The translations under genes were made by a program, and so were the position numbers. From Myxococcales bacterium (lineage in GTDB: Bacteria; Myxococcota_A; Bradymonadia; REDH01): DNA of 64,000 nucleotides. Location: assembly GCA_020633625.1 (NCBI GenBank), contig JACKDJ010000017.1, positions 35,095 through 99,094 on the forward strand, given 5' to 3'. Below the pieces are notes generated by a model. It was not told the origin of the DNA. It made no database searches and saw nothing but the letters and a program-made list of their open reading frames with translations. Each line of letters opens with the position of its first letter. Position 1 is the first letter of the stretch. Shown here in pieces: positions 35,721 to 43,802 of the stretch.

Positions 35721-35780
35721 GTGTCTCTTGGTGTTTCTCGGCGCTTCTCGGTGCGTCTCGCTGTTTCTCGGTGACGCTCG
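35721..35780. repeat. Decamer tandem repeat in the leader of the EGF-like gene
   Basis: Six consecutive 10-nt units with consensus GTGTTTCTCG on the plus strand (CGAGAAACAC on the transcribed minus strand), plus weaker copies either side. They start 28 nt upstream of the ATG at 35693 and lie within the 136-bp gap to the end of the CGGC-repeat gene. The period is exactly 10 with no indels, close to one helical turn. The transcribed RNA would be an A/G/C-rich unstructured leader. Confidence 0.75.
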
Positions 35781-35829
35781 GGGCGCGCCATGGCGCCGAC
35801 CGGAGTTCGCGGGTCGCGCCGTCGGGGCA

Positions 35830-37326
35830 TCAATCGGGCGTCGCCCGGTCACAATCGTCATCCTCACCGTTGCCGGGGACCTCGTCGGCCTCGGGGTTCG
35901 TGAGCTCCCGCGCGTCGTCGCAGTCCGTCGCGTTGTCGGCGTAGCCCAGCGCGTCGCCACACACGCTCGAGCCGGGATCGTCGCGATCGCCGAAGCCGTC
36001 GCCGTCTTCGTCGACGAACCGAACGCGGAGCGCGCGCTCGGGGGCGACGACGCACTCGGGCAGGCCGCCGGGCGTCGTGCAAGCATATCGACCGCCACAG
36101 TCGCCGCAGTCGGCGTAGAGGTCGCGCGCCACTGGCGTACCGCCGCACACGCCGAGCTCGTCTGGTGGGGAACAGGAGAGGCCCGCCGCCGTCCCCGAGG
36201 CGCCGCAGCTCCACACTCGTCCGGTTGCGCACGCCTCGCCGACTCGCACGGGCAGCGCGTCGCAACCACCACACGCGTTCAGCGGGGTGTCGCCGGCACA
36301 CGCCGTCAGGTCGGGACCTGCACACACAACCGTGCCGGTTCCGCACGCCCCGCAAGCGGTGCCCGGGGCCGCGGCCAGCTCGGCGGTACCTCCGCACGCG
36401 TTCGTCGCGGGACCTCCGACGCACACCACGTCGTCTGCGCCGGCGCATGCCCAAGCTCCGCCTGCGCAGGCCGAACCGGGCGCGGCGGCCAGCGCTGCGC
36501 AGCCGCCGCACGCGTTGTGCTGGTCGTCGCGGCACACCACTCTGTCGCGGGCGCAGTCGAGCGCCCAGGTCCCGCTGCCACACGATCCGCAAGACGTGCC
36601 GACGACGTCCGGGATCGCCGCGCATCCGCCGCACAGGTTGACCGGTTCTTCTCGGAGACACCCTCCGTCTCCGTCGTCGAAGCAGCACCCGACCGCATCG
36701 GCGGTACTGCACCGCCATCGCCCGCCGCCGCACGCTCCGCAGCGCTCTCCGGGCGCGCCATCGAGGCTGGCCGTGCCGCCGCAGCCGTTGTCGCTCGGGT
36801 CCAGACATGCGGCGGTCGAGGCGCCGGTGCACGTCCAGACGCCGTCGATCTCTCCGTCTTCGTCTCGGTCGCACGCGTAGCCGGGGGTGGCGGCCGCCGG
36901 TGTGATGGCGCCACACCCACCGCACGCGTTTGGTGCGGGGCCGTCGCACATCCAGCCACCGGCTGCGCACCGCCACTCGCCGCCGCAACTGCCGCACGCG
37001 TCTCCGACTGCCCCCGGCGCAGGCTCGCAGCCACACAGCGCGGCGTCGTCCGTGGTGGTGGCGCCGACGCAAGTCCACCCTCCTGCGTCACAGGTCCAAG
37101 CGCCGTCGCCACACGCACCACACGCGCCACCGAGCGTCGCGCCGTCTGGCGGTGCGCCACACGTGCTTTCGAGCGCCACGCATCGCTGTTCCATACAGAG
37201 GGCAGGCGCCGCGCAGTCGGTGGAGCGAAGGCACTCGATGTCGGGCAGCGACGGGATACAGCCGGTAGCCGCGTACGCCACACCTAGCGCGAGGACGCGC
37301 AGGATCCTGTGGTTCAGCCGCGTCAT
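35830..37326 (-). CDS. CGGC-repeat lipoprotein C with C-terminal MopE-like calcium motif
   Basis: A 498-residue exported protein, last gene of the kinase operon. The start MTRLNHRILRVLALGVAYAA ends in a lipobox-like ATGC. About nine Cys-rich units of 35-45 residues follow, of the form NxCGGC-xxL-xxxPG-xxCGxCGxGxWxC-xxxD-xxxC (for example NACGGTAELAAAPGTACGAC). The last 60 residues carry a DxDGDGFGD loop and a second GEDDDCD loop, the MopE-type calcium or metal motif. Eight or more Cys per unit in pairs suggests disulfide-rich rods. It begins one base after the stop of the 955-residue lipoprotein gene. Function unknown; the paralogues at 41745 and 43793 share the layout. Confidence 0.85.
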   Translation of the reverse strand: MTRLNHRILRVLALGVAYAATGCIPSLPDIECLRSTDCAAPALCMEQRCVALESTCGAPPDGATLGGACGACGDGAWTCDAGGWTCVGATTTDDAALCGCEPAPGAVGDACGSCGGEWRCAAGGWMCDGPAPNACGGCGAITPAAATPGYACDRDEDGEIDGVWTCTGASTAACLDPSDNGCGGTASLDGAPGERCGACGGGRWRCSTADAVGCCFDDGDGGCLREEPVNLCGGCAAIPDVVGTSCGSCGSGTWALDCARDRVVCRDDQHNACGGCAALAAAPGSACAGGAWACAGADDVVCVGGPATNACGGTAELAAAPGTACGACGTGTVVCAGPDLTACAGDTPLNACGGCDALPVRVGEACATGRVWSCGASGTAAGLSCSPPDELGVCGGTPVARDLYADCGDCGGRYACTTPGGLPECVVAPERALRVRFVDEDGDGFGDRDDPGSSVCGDALGYADNATDCDDARELTNPEADEVPGNGEDDDCDRATPD

Positions 37327-37327
37327 A

Positions 37328-40195
37328 CTACTCCACCACCAGCGGCCCGCCGACGCCGACAGCGAGCGGCGAGACGATGACCGTGTTCGTATCAACGCCG
37401 AGGTCGCCGCCGATGTCCACGCCGAGCGTCGCGAGATCTGCCTCGGTCGCGAGCGTGGGGAGGCTCACCGGAGGCAGGAGCGAGCCGAGGGTCGCGGGCA
37501 GAAGACCGAGGAGCTGAGACGCGATGAAGCCGCGCGCGACGTCAATGTTCTCTGCAGTGAAGACGTACCCCTGCGCTCCCATCATGACGCGCCGCAGCTC
37601 CGGAGTCCCAAACGTCAGCGCACCCGAGGCGTCGGTTGTCGGCGTCGATGCAAACTCGAACGCGATGCGGGGTTGCAGCGGTCGACCGACCAGCGGATCG
37701 AGGAAGGTCGTCGTCACACAGGCGAACGACATGATGAACTCCTCGCCCTCGACTCTCACCGTAGGGGGGAGCAGCGGCGTGACCTGGAGCGTGTAGATCT
37801 CCCGCACACCCGCGTCCCACGGGAGCGTCCCCGAGAAGTCGGCGAGGTACACCGAGTACGAGCCCGCGGCCCACGTGTCGAACAGCAGTGAGTTGACGAG
37901 GTCGAGCGAGAGGCCGAGCGCGACGTCGTCTGTGCGAAGGGTGAGCGCGGGACTCTCGACGCCCGACATGGGGGTGCGCAGGTCCGTCGCGGCGAGCGTC
38001 CCGTCGACGACGATGTCGCCGGCGAGACCGAACCGTAGGCCGGCGGAGTCGACCTGCAGTGACGTCGCGGCGAGGCTCATCTCTGCGTCGACCGTGTCGC
38101 CGCCGCCAAGTGGCGGAACCGAGAACGCCAGCGACGTGTCGACGGCTGCCAGTCCACTCACGACGGCTCCGATCATCGCCGGAAGCTGCTCGCGCGCGAT
38201 GTCCTCGAGCTGAGCTTCGAGCTCGGCTGCGAAGCCGTCCACCGCGAGGTCGAACGCAGCCGCCTCGAGGCTCCCCGACGGCAGCGTGCTGCTGATGTCA
38301 TACACGTCGGCCGAGGCAGACGTCGACGTGGCCCGCACGGCTCCGCCGACGAGCGAGAGACTGACTCGCGAGTCGAGGTCGGCCGAGAACGTGACCGTGA
38401 ACTCGACCCGGTCACCGAGCGCGACCGCCGCCAGATCGAGCGACACGTCGGTCAAGGTCGCCGCGACGTCGAGCGCGCCCGTCCGCGGCGTGATCGTGGC
38501 GTCGACGTCGGCGATGTCGAACCCGCCGAGGTACTCCACGAACACGGGAGTGCACAGGAAGCCGAGGCAGACGTCGTCGTCGAACAGCGGATTTGACGCC
38601 CGCAGGCCGGCGTCGATCTCGGCGATCGCCGCGTCGGACGTCAGCGCCGAGCCCAGAAGCTCCGCGAGAGTCACGTCGGGCGGGGTACCGCGCGAGAGCG
38701 CGTCACGGCCGAGCAGCAGCGCCGCAGCGCCTGGGATCGGCGCCGCGCGCTCCCCGGCCGTCGCCAGGACGGAGCACACCTGGTAGGAGCCTTGCTCGTC
38801 GGTGTCCTGCGCCTCGATCTCGTATGCGTTGCCGCCGACGTAGACCGGCACCTCCTTCTCGAATGACCCGTCCTCTGCGACCGCCACTCGCTCGCCGTCG
38901 ACCTCTACCCATTCCACCCCGTTCGCGTCGCTCACGTTGCCGCGCAGCGTCAACGTCGTCTGCCCCGGGCTCAGCTCCACCATGGAAAGGTGCGTCGGCG
39001 CGACACAGTCGATCGCTGGGCCGAATGTGTTCGAGACGAAGCTCACCTCCCCTTCCATCGGTGTGCCGTCGACGTCCGCGACGGCTCGCACCACGTGCTC
39101 TCCGTCGACGGCGACTCGGTAGCCGAGTCCCTCGCGCGGGGTCTCGGGCGTCACCGTGACCGCGATCGACGGGTCGTACGCGCGCAGGTGGTTCCCGAAG
39201 GAGTCTCGGACCTCGGCCTCGACCTCGAAGACCGCGCCCACGCGAGGATCGAACCCGCCCGGCAGCAGGGCGACGTGCATGCGGTCTGCAGGTCCGGCTA
39301 CGACCAGAACGCGCTCGGTCGTCGGCGGGATGAAGAAGTCGGGGTCGCTGCAGGTGACGTCGATCGGCCCCGCTTCCCTAAAGCGCCAGCCGGAGCTGCG
39401 CCGCTGCACGCTCGCCGGCTCGCCGCCGATGGTGAAGCTGAGCTCTCCACCAGGCGCGTCCGCTTCGTTTCCGGAGGCGTCGACGGCGACGCAGGCGACG
39501 GGGAGCGTCGTCCCCGCGACGACCTCCGGCTCGAGCCCACGCACCTCGTAGTGGTGCGCCGGGCCCGCGACGACCGACGTGGTGCACGTTCGGCTCTCGT
39601 CGGCCTCGACACCCTCGCAACGGAACTCGTAGGTCCCCACCGTCGCGAGCACGTAGGCCGACTCGGACGCCGGCAGCTCGCCGTCGTCGACGCGCGCTGG
39701 CGTCAGGGCAACGTCGAGCAGGGCGCCATCTGCGTCTTCGGCCGAGCAGACGATGTCGAATGGAACGCCCGCGACGGCTTCTGCCGGGCACAGCGTCACG
39801 ATGAGCGCTGCGACGACGGGCTCGGCGTCGGGAGTGACGTCAACCTCCTCGCTCGCGTCGGCGTCTCCGTCGGGATCGGCGTCGCCGGCGTCCACGTCGA
39901 CGTCGCCGTCTGCCTCGGCGTCGCCGGTTGCGTCGACATCGTTCGCGTCGTCTGCGACGTCGGCGTCGGCGACGACGTCGGGCTCCGCGTCGGGACCAGG
40001 GTCGGCGTCTGCCGTCGTGTCGGTCGCGGCGTCCGGCTCGGCGCCGGTCTCTTCGGCGTCGGAGGTCGTCCCGGCGTCACTCTGCGGGCCCGTATCGAAC
40101 CAAACGCCGGCGTCGTCGGCCGACGGCGAGCTGGAGCACGCGGCGGCGCTCAGCGCCACACTCACAGCGACTAGGAGAACACGGCGCGGCTTCAT
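37328..40195 (-). CDS. Large lipoprotein with Asp-rich linker and bacterial Ig-like domains (955 aa)
   Basis: An exported 955-residue lipoprotein (signal PRRVLLVAVSVALSAAAC). Residues 24-120 are an extremely acidic, low-complexity Asp/Ala/Glu/Val linker. About residues 130-500 hold several Ig-like strands with paired Cys (VTLCPAEAVAGVPFDIVC, RCEGVEADESRTC, SVLATAG). The C-terminal half is a repeated hydrophobic pattern of long strands (AATLTDVSLDLAAVALGD and similar), of unknown fold, with no motif I recognise. The ATG overlaps the kinase stop (ATGA) and the stop is 1 bp before the CGGC-C start, so it is an integral part of the operon. Confidence 0.85.
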   Translation of the reverse strand: MKPRRVLLVAVSVALSAAACSSSPSADDAGVWFDTGPQSDAGTTSDAEETGAEPDAATDTTADADPGPDAEPDVVADADVADDANDVDATGDAEADGDVDVDAGDADPDGDADASEEVDVTPDAEPVVAALIVTLCPAEAVAGVPFDIVCSAEDADGALLDVALTPARVDDGELPASESAYVLATVGTYEFRCEGVEADESRTCTTSVVAGPAHHYEVRGLEPEVVAGTTLPVACVAVDASGNEADAPGGELSFTIGGEPASVQRRSSGWRFREAGPIDVTCSDPDFFIPPTTERVLVVAGPADRMHVALLPGGFDPRVGAVFEVEAEVRDSFGNHLRAYDPSIAVTVTPETPREGLGYRVAVDGEHVVRAVADVDGTPMEGEVSFVSNTFGPAIDCVAPTHLSMVELSPGQTTLTLRGNVSDANGVEWVEVDGERVAVAEDGSFEKEVPVYVGGNAYEIEAQDTDEQGSYQVCSVLATAGERAAPIPGAAALLLGRDALSRGTPPDVTLAELLGSALTSDAAIAEIDAGLRASNPLFDDDVCLGFLCTPVFVEYLGGFDIADVDATITPRTGALDVAATLTDVSLDLAAVALGDRVEFTVTFSADLDSRVSLSLVGGAVRATSTSASADVYDISSTLPSGSLEAAAFDLAVDGFAAELEAQLEDIAREQLPAMIGAVVSGLAAVDTSLAFSVPPLGGGDTVDAEMSLAATSLQVDSAGLRFGLAGDIVVDGTLAATDLRTPMSGVESPALTLRTDDVALGLSLDLVNSLLFDTWAAGSYSVYLADFSGTLPWDAGVREIYTLQVTPLLPPTVRVEGEEFIMSFACVTTTFLDPLVGRPLQPRIAFEFASTPTTDASGALTFGTPELRRVMMGAQGYVFTAENIDVARGFIASQLLGLLPATLGSLLPPVSLPTLATEADLATLGVDIGGDLGVDTNTVIVSPLAVGVGGPLVVE

Positions 40196-41748
40196 GGGCG
40201 GATCTGGATCGTCGGAGTTTGGATGTTCACGCGGGCCGGCTCGGTTGGTGTGGGGGTGCCGGCGGGCTCGGCGGCCGTGGCGGGCGGGGCCGTGGGAGCG
40301 GCCTCCGCCTCCTCCGCCGACGCGCCGCCAGCCGCCGTCTCACGCGGAGCGGTCGCGGCGCGTGCGGCGCGCGCGGAGCGCTGTGGCCGAGCCGTCGGTG
40401 CCGCGGGTGCCGGCACCTCGGCTGCGCTCGCCGGCGCCGCGTCGCTCGGGGCGACCGAGTCGGACGGCTGCGCTTCCCCGTCTACGGCTGCGGCGGCTTC
40501 TGGCGCGGCCTGGTCCGGCGCGACGGCAGGGGGTTCGGCAGGGTCGACAGCGGCTGCCGGCGATGGCGTCACCTCGGTCGCCGCGGGGGCCGCGAGCTCA
40601 CGGCTCGCCGCCGGCTGTGTGGGAGTCGGCGCCGCGACCTGGTCGTGAGATGCGGCCTGCGACGCGGCGTCGCCCGGCGTGTCGATCAGGAGCGCGAGGC
40701 CGAGCCCGACACACGCGACGGCCGCGACGACCCCGACGATCACCGCGAGCCGGCGCAGGCGGACGTCACGAGCGACCATGCCGCCCGGATCGGTCACGAC
40801 GCCGGGCTGTGCCCCGGTCGGTGACGCGAGCGTCGCCGTGTATGCCGGCGACGCAGGCACAGCCTGCGTGGTCGCCCCCGACGGCGCGGTGAGCGCCTCG
40901 CGAAACTCGGTCGCGGTCTGGAACCGGTCGCCCGGATGCCGCTCGAGCGCTCGCGCGAGCGCGCTGCCGAGGCCGCCCGCTGCTGTCTGCGGCGCAAGGG
41001 GGACGGGGAGGTCGCTGCGCGCGTGCGCGAACGCAACCTCGAGCAGCGAGCCCCGGATTGGCGGCCGGCCTTCGAGCAGCTCCACGAGGAGGACGCCGAG
41101 CGAGTACAGATCGCTGGCAGGCGACGCGGGCAGCCCCTGGATGCGCTCGGGGGCGACATACGCAGGTGTGCAGGGGATCTCACCTGTCCGCGTGAGTCCC
41201 TCGGCCTCGTCGGCGCTGTCCTCGGCGATCCCGAAGTCGAGGACCTTCACGAAGTCCTCGTCGTCTCCGTATGCACACAAGAAGATGTTGTCGGGCTTCA
41301 GGTCTCGGTGCACGATCCCCGCCCGGTGCGCCTCTTCGAGGCTGCGCAGCACCTGCGTGGCGATGCTCCGCACGCGTGGCTCTGGGAGCGTCCCGCTGCG
41401 GGCGAGCGCGTCGGCGAGCGAGCGACCAGACAGCAGTTCCATCACGAGGAACAGCGAGCTCGCGCCGTCGTCCCAGCCGAAGTCGAAGACGCGGATCGTG
41501 TTGGGATGCTTGAGCCTGGCGACGATCGCGACCTCGCGGCGGAACCGCGCCGAGAGGTGGGGGTCGGCCGCGAAGCGCGGGTCGAGGATCTTCACGGCGA
41601 CGTCCTGCCCCGTGTTTCGATCCGTGGCAGCAAACACCGAGCCGAACCCGCCGCGTCCCAGCAGCCGCCCGATCGAGTAGCGGCCCGCGATCACCGCTCC
41701 CTCGCGCACCGTCGCGGCCCCACCGATCATGCCGCTCGTTTGGGTCAT
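40192..41748 (-). CDS. Membrane-anchored Ser/Thr protein kinase embedded in the CGGC operon
   Basis: A 518-residue Hanks-type kinase. Catalytic features: LLGRGGFGSVFAA (glycine loop), VAVKILDPR, IVHRDLKPDNIFLC near residue 143, LDFGIAE, CTPAYVAPERI. A single transmembrane helix (LAVIVGVVAAVACVGLGLA) lies near residues 334-356. The external tail of about 160 residues is Ala/Pro/Glu-rich and ends in PARVNIQTPTIQIRP; it holds no PASTA or other known sensor domain. It starts in an ATGA overlap with the CGGC-B stop and overlaps the 955-aa lipoprotein start. Being fused into one coupled operon with three Cys-rich surface proteins suggests it senses or controls that surface layer. Confidence 0.92.
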   Translation of the reverse strand: MTQTSGMIGGAATVREGAVIAGRYSIGRLLGRGGFGSVFAATDRNTGQDVAVKILDPRFAADPHLSARFRREVAIVARLKHPNTIRVFDFGWDDGASSLFLVMELLSGRSLADALARSGTLPEPRVRSIATQVLRSLEEAHRAGIVHRDLKPDNIFLCAYGDDEDFVKVLDFGIAEDSADEAEGLTRTGEIPCTPAYVAPERIQGLPASPASDLYSLGVLLVELLEGRPPIRGSLLEVAFAHARSDLPVPLAPQTAAGGLGSALARALERHPGDRFQTATEFREALTAPSGATTQAVPASPAYTATLASPTGAQPGVVTDPGGMVARDVRLRRLAVIVGVVAAVACVGLGLALLIDTPGDAASQAASHDQVAAPTPTQPAASRELAAPAATEVTPSPAAAVDPAEPPAVAPDQAAPEAAAAVDGEAQPSDSVAPSDAAPASAAEVPAPAAPTARPQRSARAARAATAPRETAAGGASAEEAEAAPTAPPATAAEPAGTPTPTEPARVNIQTPTIQIRP

Positions 41749-43802
41749 CGGCACCCTTGGACGCGCGGGATGCTGTTGACGGTGCACGTTCCAGACCCGT
41801 CGACCGGGTAGCAGCTCCGAAGCAGAGTGCCGCGCGCGCCGCAGCCAGGCGGGCTCGGTCCCACGCCGCCCGGCTCGAGCCACCATGGCGTCAGGTCCGC
41901 GCTGACGAACCCTATGATGCGGGGGATGTCGCCGGTGTCGATGTTGCAGAACGGATACGGGGCGCACCGGCCCGCCTCTGGAAACTCCAGCTCGACGATC
42001 CCGTCGCAGTTCATGTCGAAGCTGCCGTCGGGCCTGGGCTCGGACGCGAAGACCTCGCTCCCCGGGTGCGCGTCGGGGTCACCGTCGAAGCAGTCCGTGT
42101 TGTCGGTGACCCAGCCCTCGAGCTCCGCGCAGTGGACTTCGCCCGTTGCGGGGTCGCCGAAGCCATCGCCGTCGCGGTCCCGATACCGCACGAAGTCCTC
42201 GTCGATCCCACCGTCACAGTCATTGTCGACGTCGTCGCAGAGCTCCGGTGCACCGAGATGGGCGCTGGCATCGGCGTCGTTGCAGTCGAACGGCCGCCCG
42301 ACCCAGCCGGGGGTGTCTGGGCAGTCGATCCGGGTGTAGCGCGCGTCGCCGTACGTGTCGCCGTCGGAGTCCCGGAACAGCTCGAACACGGCGTTGTCGA
42401 CCGCCCCGACGCACTCGACCGCGTTGGCACCGTCGCAAACCCAGCGTCCCGTATTGCAGGGTCCACACGGGCGCCCCGGCGACCCCTCCAGCGGGCCGCA
42501 GCCGCCACATCCGTTCAGCAGAGAGCGGTCCTCGCCCAAACAGATCGTCTCCTCTTCCGAGATGCACATCACGACCCCGGATTGGCACACGCCGCACGTC
42601 GTGCCCGGTGCCTCGGCCAACACAGAGACGCCGCCGCAGCGGTTCTGGCCTCGCTGGCGCTCGCACCGAACGGCATCGGGCCCCGTACACGCCCACGCCG
42701 CGCCGGGTCGGCAGCGCGTTCCCGGCTCACCGAGGAGGGCGGCAGAGCCACCGCAGGAGTTCGGCGCCGACGCGCCCAGGCAGGCGAGCGCGTTGCCACT
42801 GGCGCAGATCCACCGCCCGTCGCCTAGCGGTCCGCAGGGATCGCCCGGCGCGTCCAGCAGCTCGCCCGTCCCGCCACATGCGTTCGACAGCGCGCCCGCG
42901 CAAACAGTCGCGTCGCCCCCGACGCAGCGGGCTACGCCCCCATCGCACTCGGTCCCCGGTGACCGATCCAACTGCTCGCACCCGCCGCAGGCGTTCGGAT
43001 CCGCCGCGCCGACGCACTCCACGGTGCCGGACTCCGAGCAGGCCCAAGCGCCGCCGCAGCCACACGCCTCTTCCGGCGCCCCGAGGAGCCCGCCGCAGCC
43101 ACCGCACTCGTTCCGCGGGTCGACGTCGACGTCGACGCACGCGATCCGCCCAGGATCCGCGACCAGGCAGACGGCCACGCCGAGCCCACACGCCCCACAC
43201 GTGTCACCGGGGAGCGCGTCGTCATCGACGGTGTCGTCGCGTGTCAGCGGACCTGTGGTTCCACACGCGTTGAGGTCACCCTCGCGGCACTCCACGGTGT
43301 TCGGGGACGTGCAGACCAGCACGCCGAGCCCGCCGTTGCAGGTGAAACCGGGACGCGTGTCCCCGACGTCTCCGCACCCGCCGCACGCGTTGAGATCGGC
43401 GCCGCCCTCGCACACGAGCGACGCCGTGAGGTCGTCGCACGTCCAGACGCCGCCGCATCCGCACCCGGCGCCGACGTCGGCCGGGAGCGCGGCGCACCCG
43501 CCGCACGGGTTCAGCGGCGTCGCACCGACACACCGCAGTCCCTGGTCCGCGCAGACGAACACGCCGTCGCCGCAGGGGCCGCACGCGGCGCCGGGGGTGC
43601 CGATGAGTCCGCCGCCCGTCCCGCACGCGTTCACGGCCGGCCGCGCGGTCACGGCGTCGGCGCCGACCGCTCCCGAGCCATCTGCGGTGTCTGAAGCGTC
43701 GACGGTCGACACGACGTCCAGCGAGTCGTCGCCTTCGGGTGCGGCACACGCGGCGAAGATCGCGCACGCGGCCAGCGCCCAGATCGCAGCTCTCAGAGAC
43801 AT
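41745..43802 (-). CDS. CGGC-repeat lipoprotein B with MopE-like motifs (685 aa)
   Basis: Exported 685-residue paralogue of CGGC-A and C. The start MSLRAAIWALAAC has a lipobox candidate (LAAC). After an Asp/Ser/Ala linker, ten Cys-rich units are visible, each beginning NxCG (NPCGGCAALPADVGAGCGCG, NECGGCGGLLGAPEEACGCG and so on), to about residue 480. MopE-type loops follow (FRDSDGDTYGD, CDDVDNDCDGGIDEDF, YRDRDGDGFGDP), then a C-terminal region with FDMNCDGIVEL and several Cys. The start overlaps the upstream gene by 10 nt (a non-ATGA overlap) and the stop overlaps the kinase ATG. No enzymatic motif was found. Confidence 0.86.
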   Translation of the reverse strand: MSLRAAIWALAACAIFAACAAPEGDDSLDVVSTVDASDTADGSGAVGADAVTARPAVNACGTGGGLIGTPGAACGPCGDGVFVCADQGLRCVGATPLNPCGGCAALPADVGAGCGCGGVWTCDDLTASLVCEGGADLNACGGCGDVGDTRPGFTCNGGLGVLVCTSPNTVECREGDLNACGTTGPLTRDDTVDDDALPGDTCGACGLGVAVCLVADPGRIACVDVDVDPRNECGGCGGLLGAPEEACGCGGAWACSESGTVECVGAADPNACGGCEQLDRSPGTECDGGVARCVGGDATVCAGALSNACGGTGELLDAPGDPCGPLGDGRWICASGNALACLGASAPNSCGGSAALLGEPGTRCRPGAAWACTGPDAVRCERQRGQNRCGGVSVLAEAPGTTCGVCQSGVVMCISEEETICLGEDRSLLNGCGGCGPLEGSPGRPCGPCNTGRWVCDGANAVECVGAVDNAVFELFRDSDGDTYGDARYTRIDCPDTPGWVGRPFDCNDADASAHLGAPELCDDVDNDCDGGIDEDFVRYRDRDGDGFGDPATGEVHCAELEGWVTDNTDCFDGDPDAHPGSEVFASEPRPDGSFDMNCDGIVELEFPEAGRCAPYPFCNIDTGDIPRIIGFVSADLTPWWLEPGGVGPSPPGCGARGTLLRSCYPVDGSGTCTVNSIPRVQGCR

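Noticed and set aside
12939..36000. A mobile element or transposase in the surface-protein regions
   Set aside because: No transposase, integrase, terminal inverted repeats or target duplications were seen; gene order and base composition are uniform.
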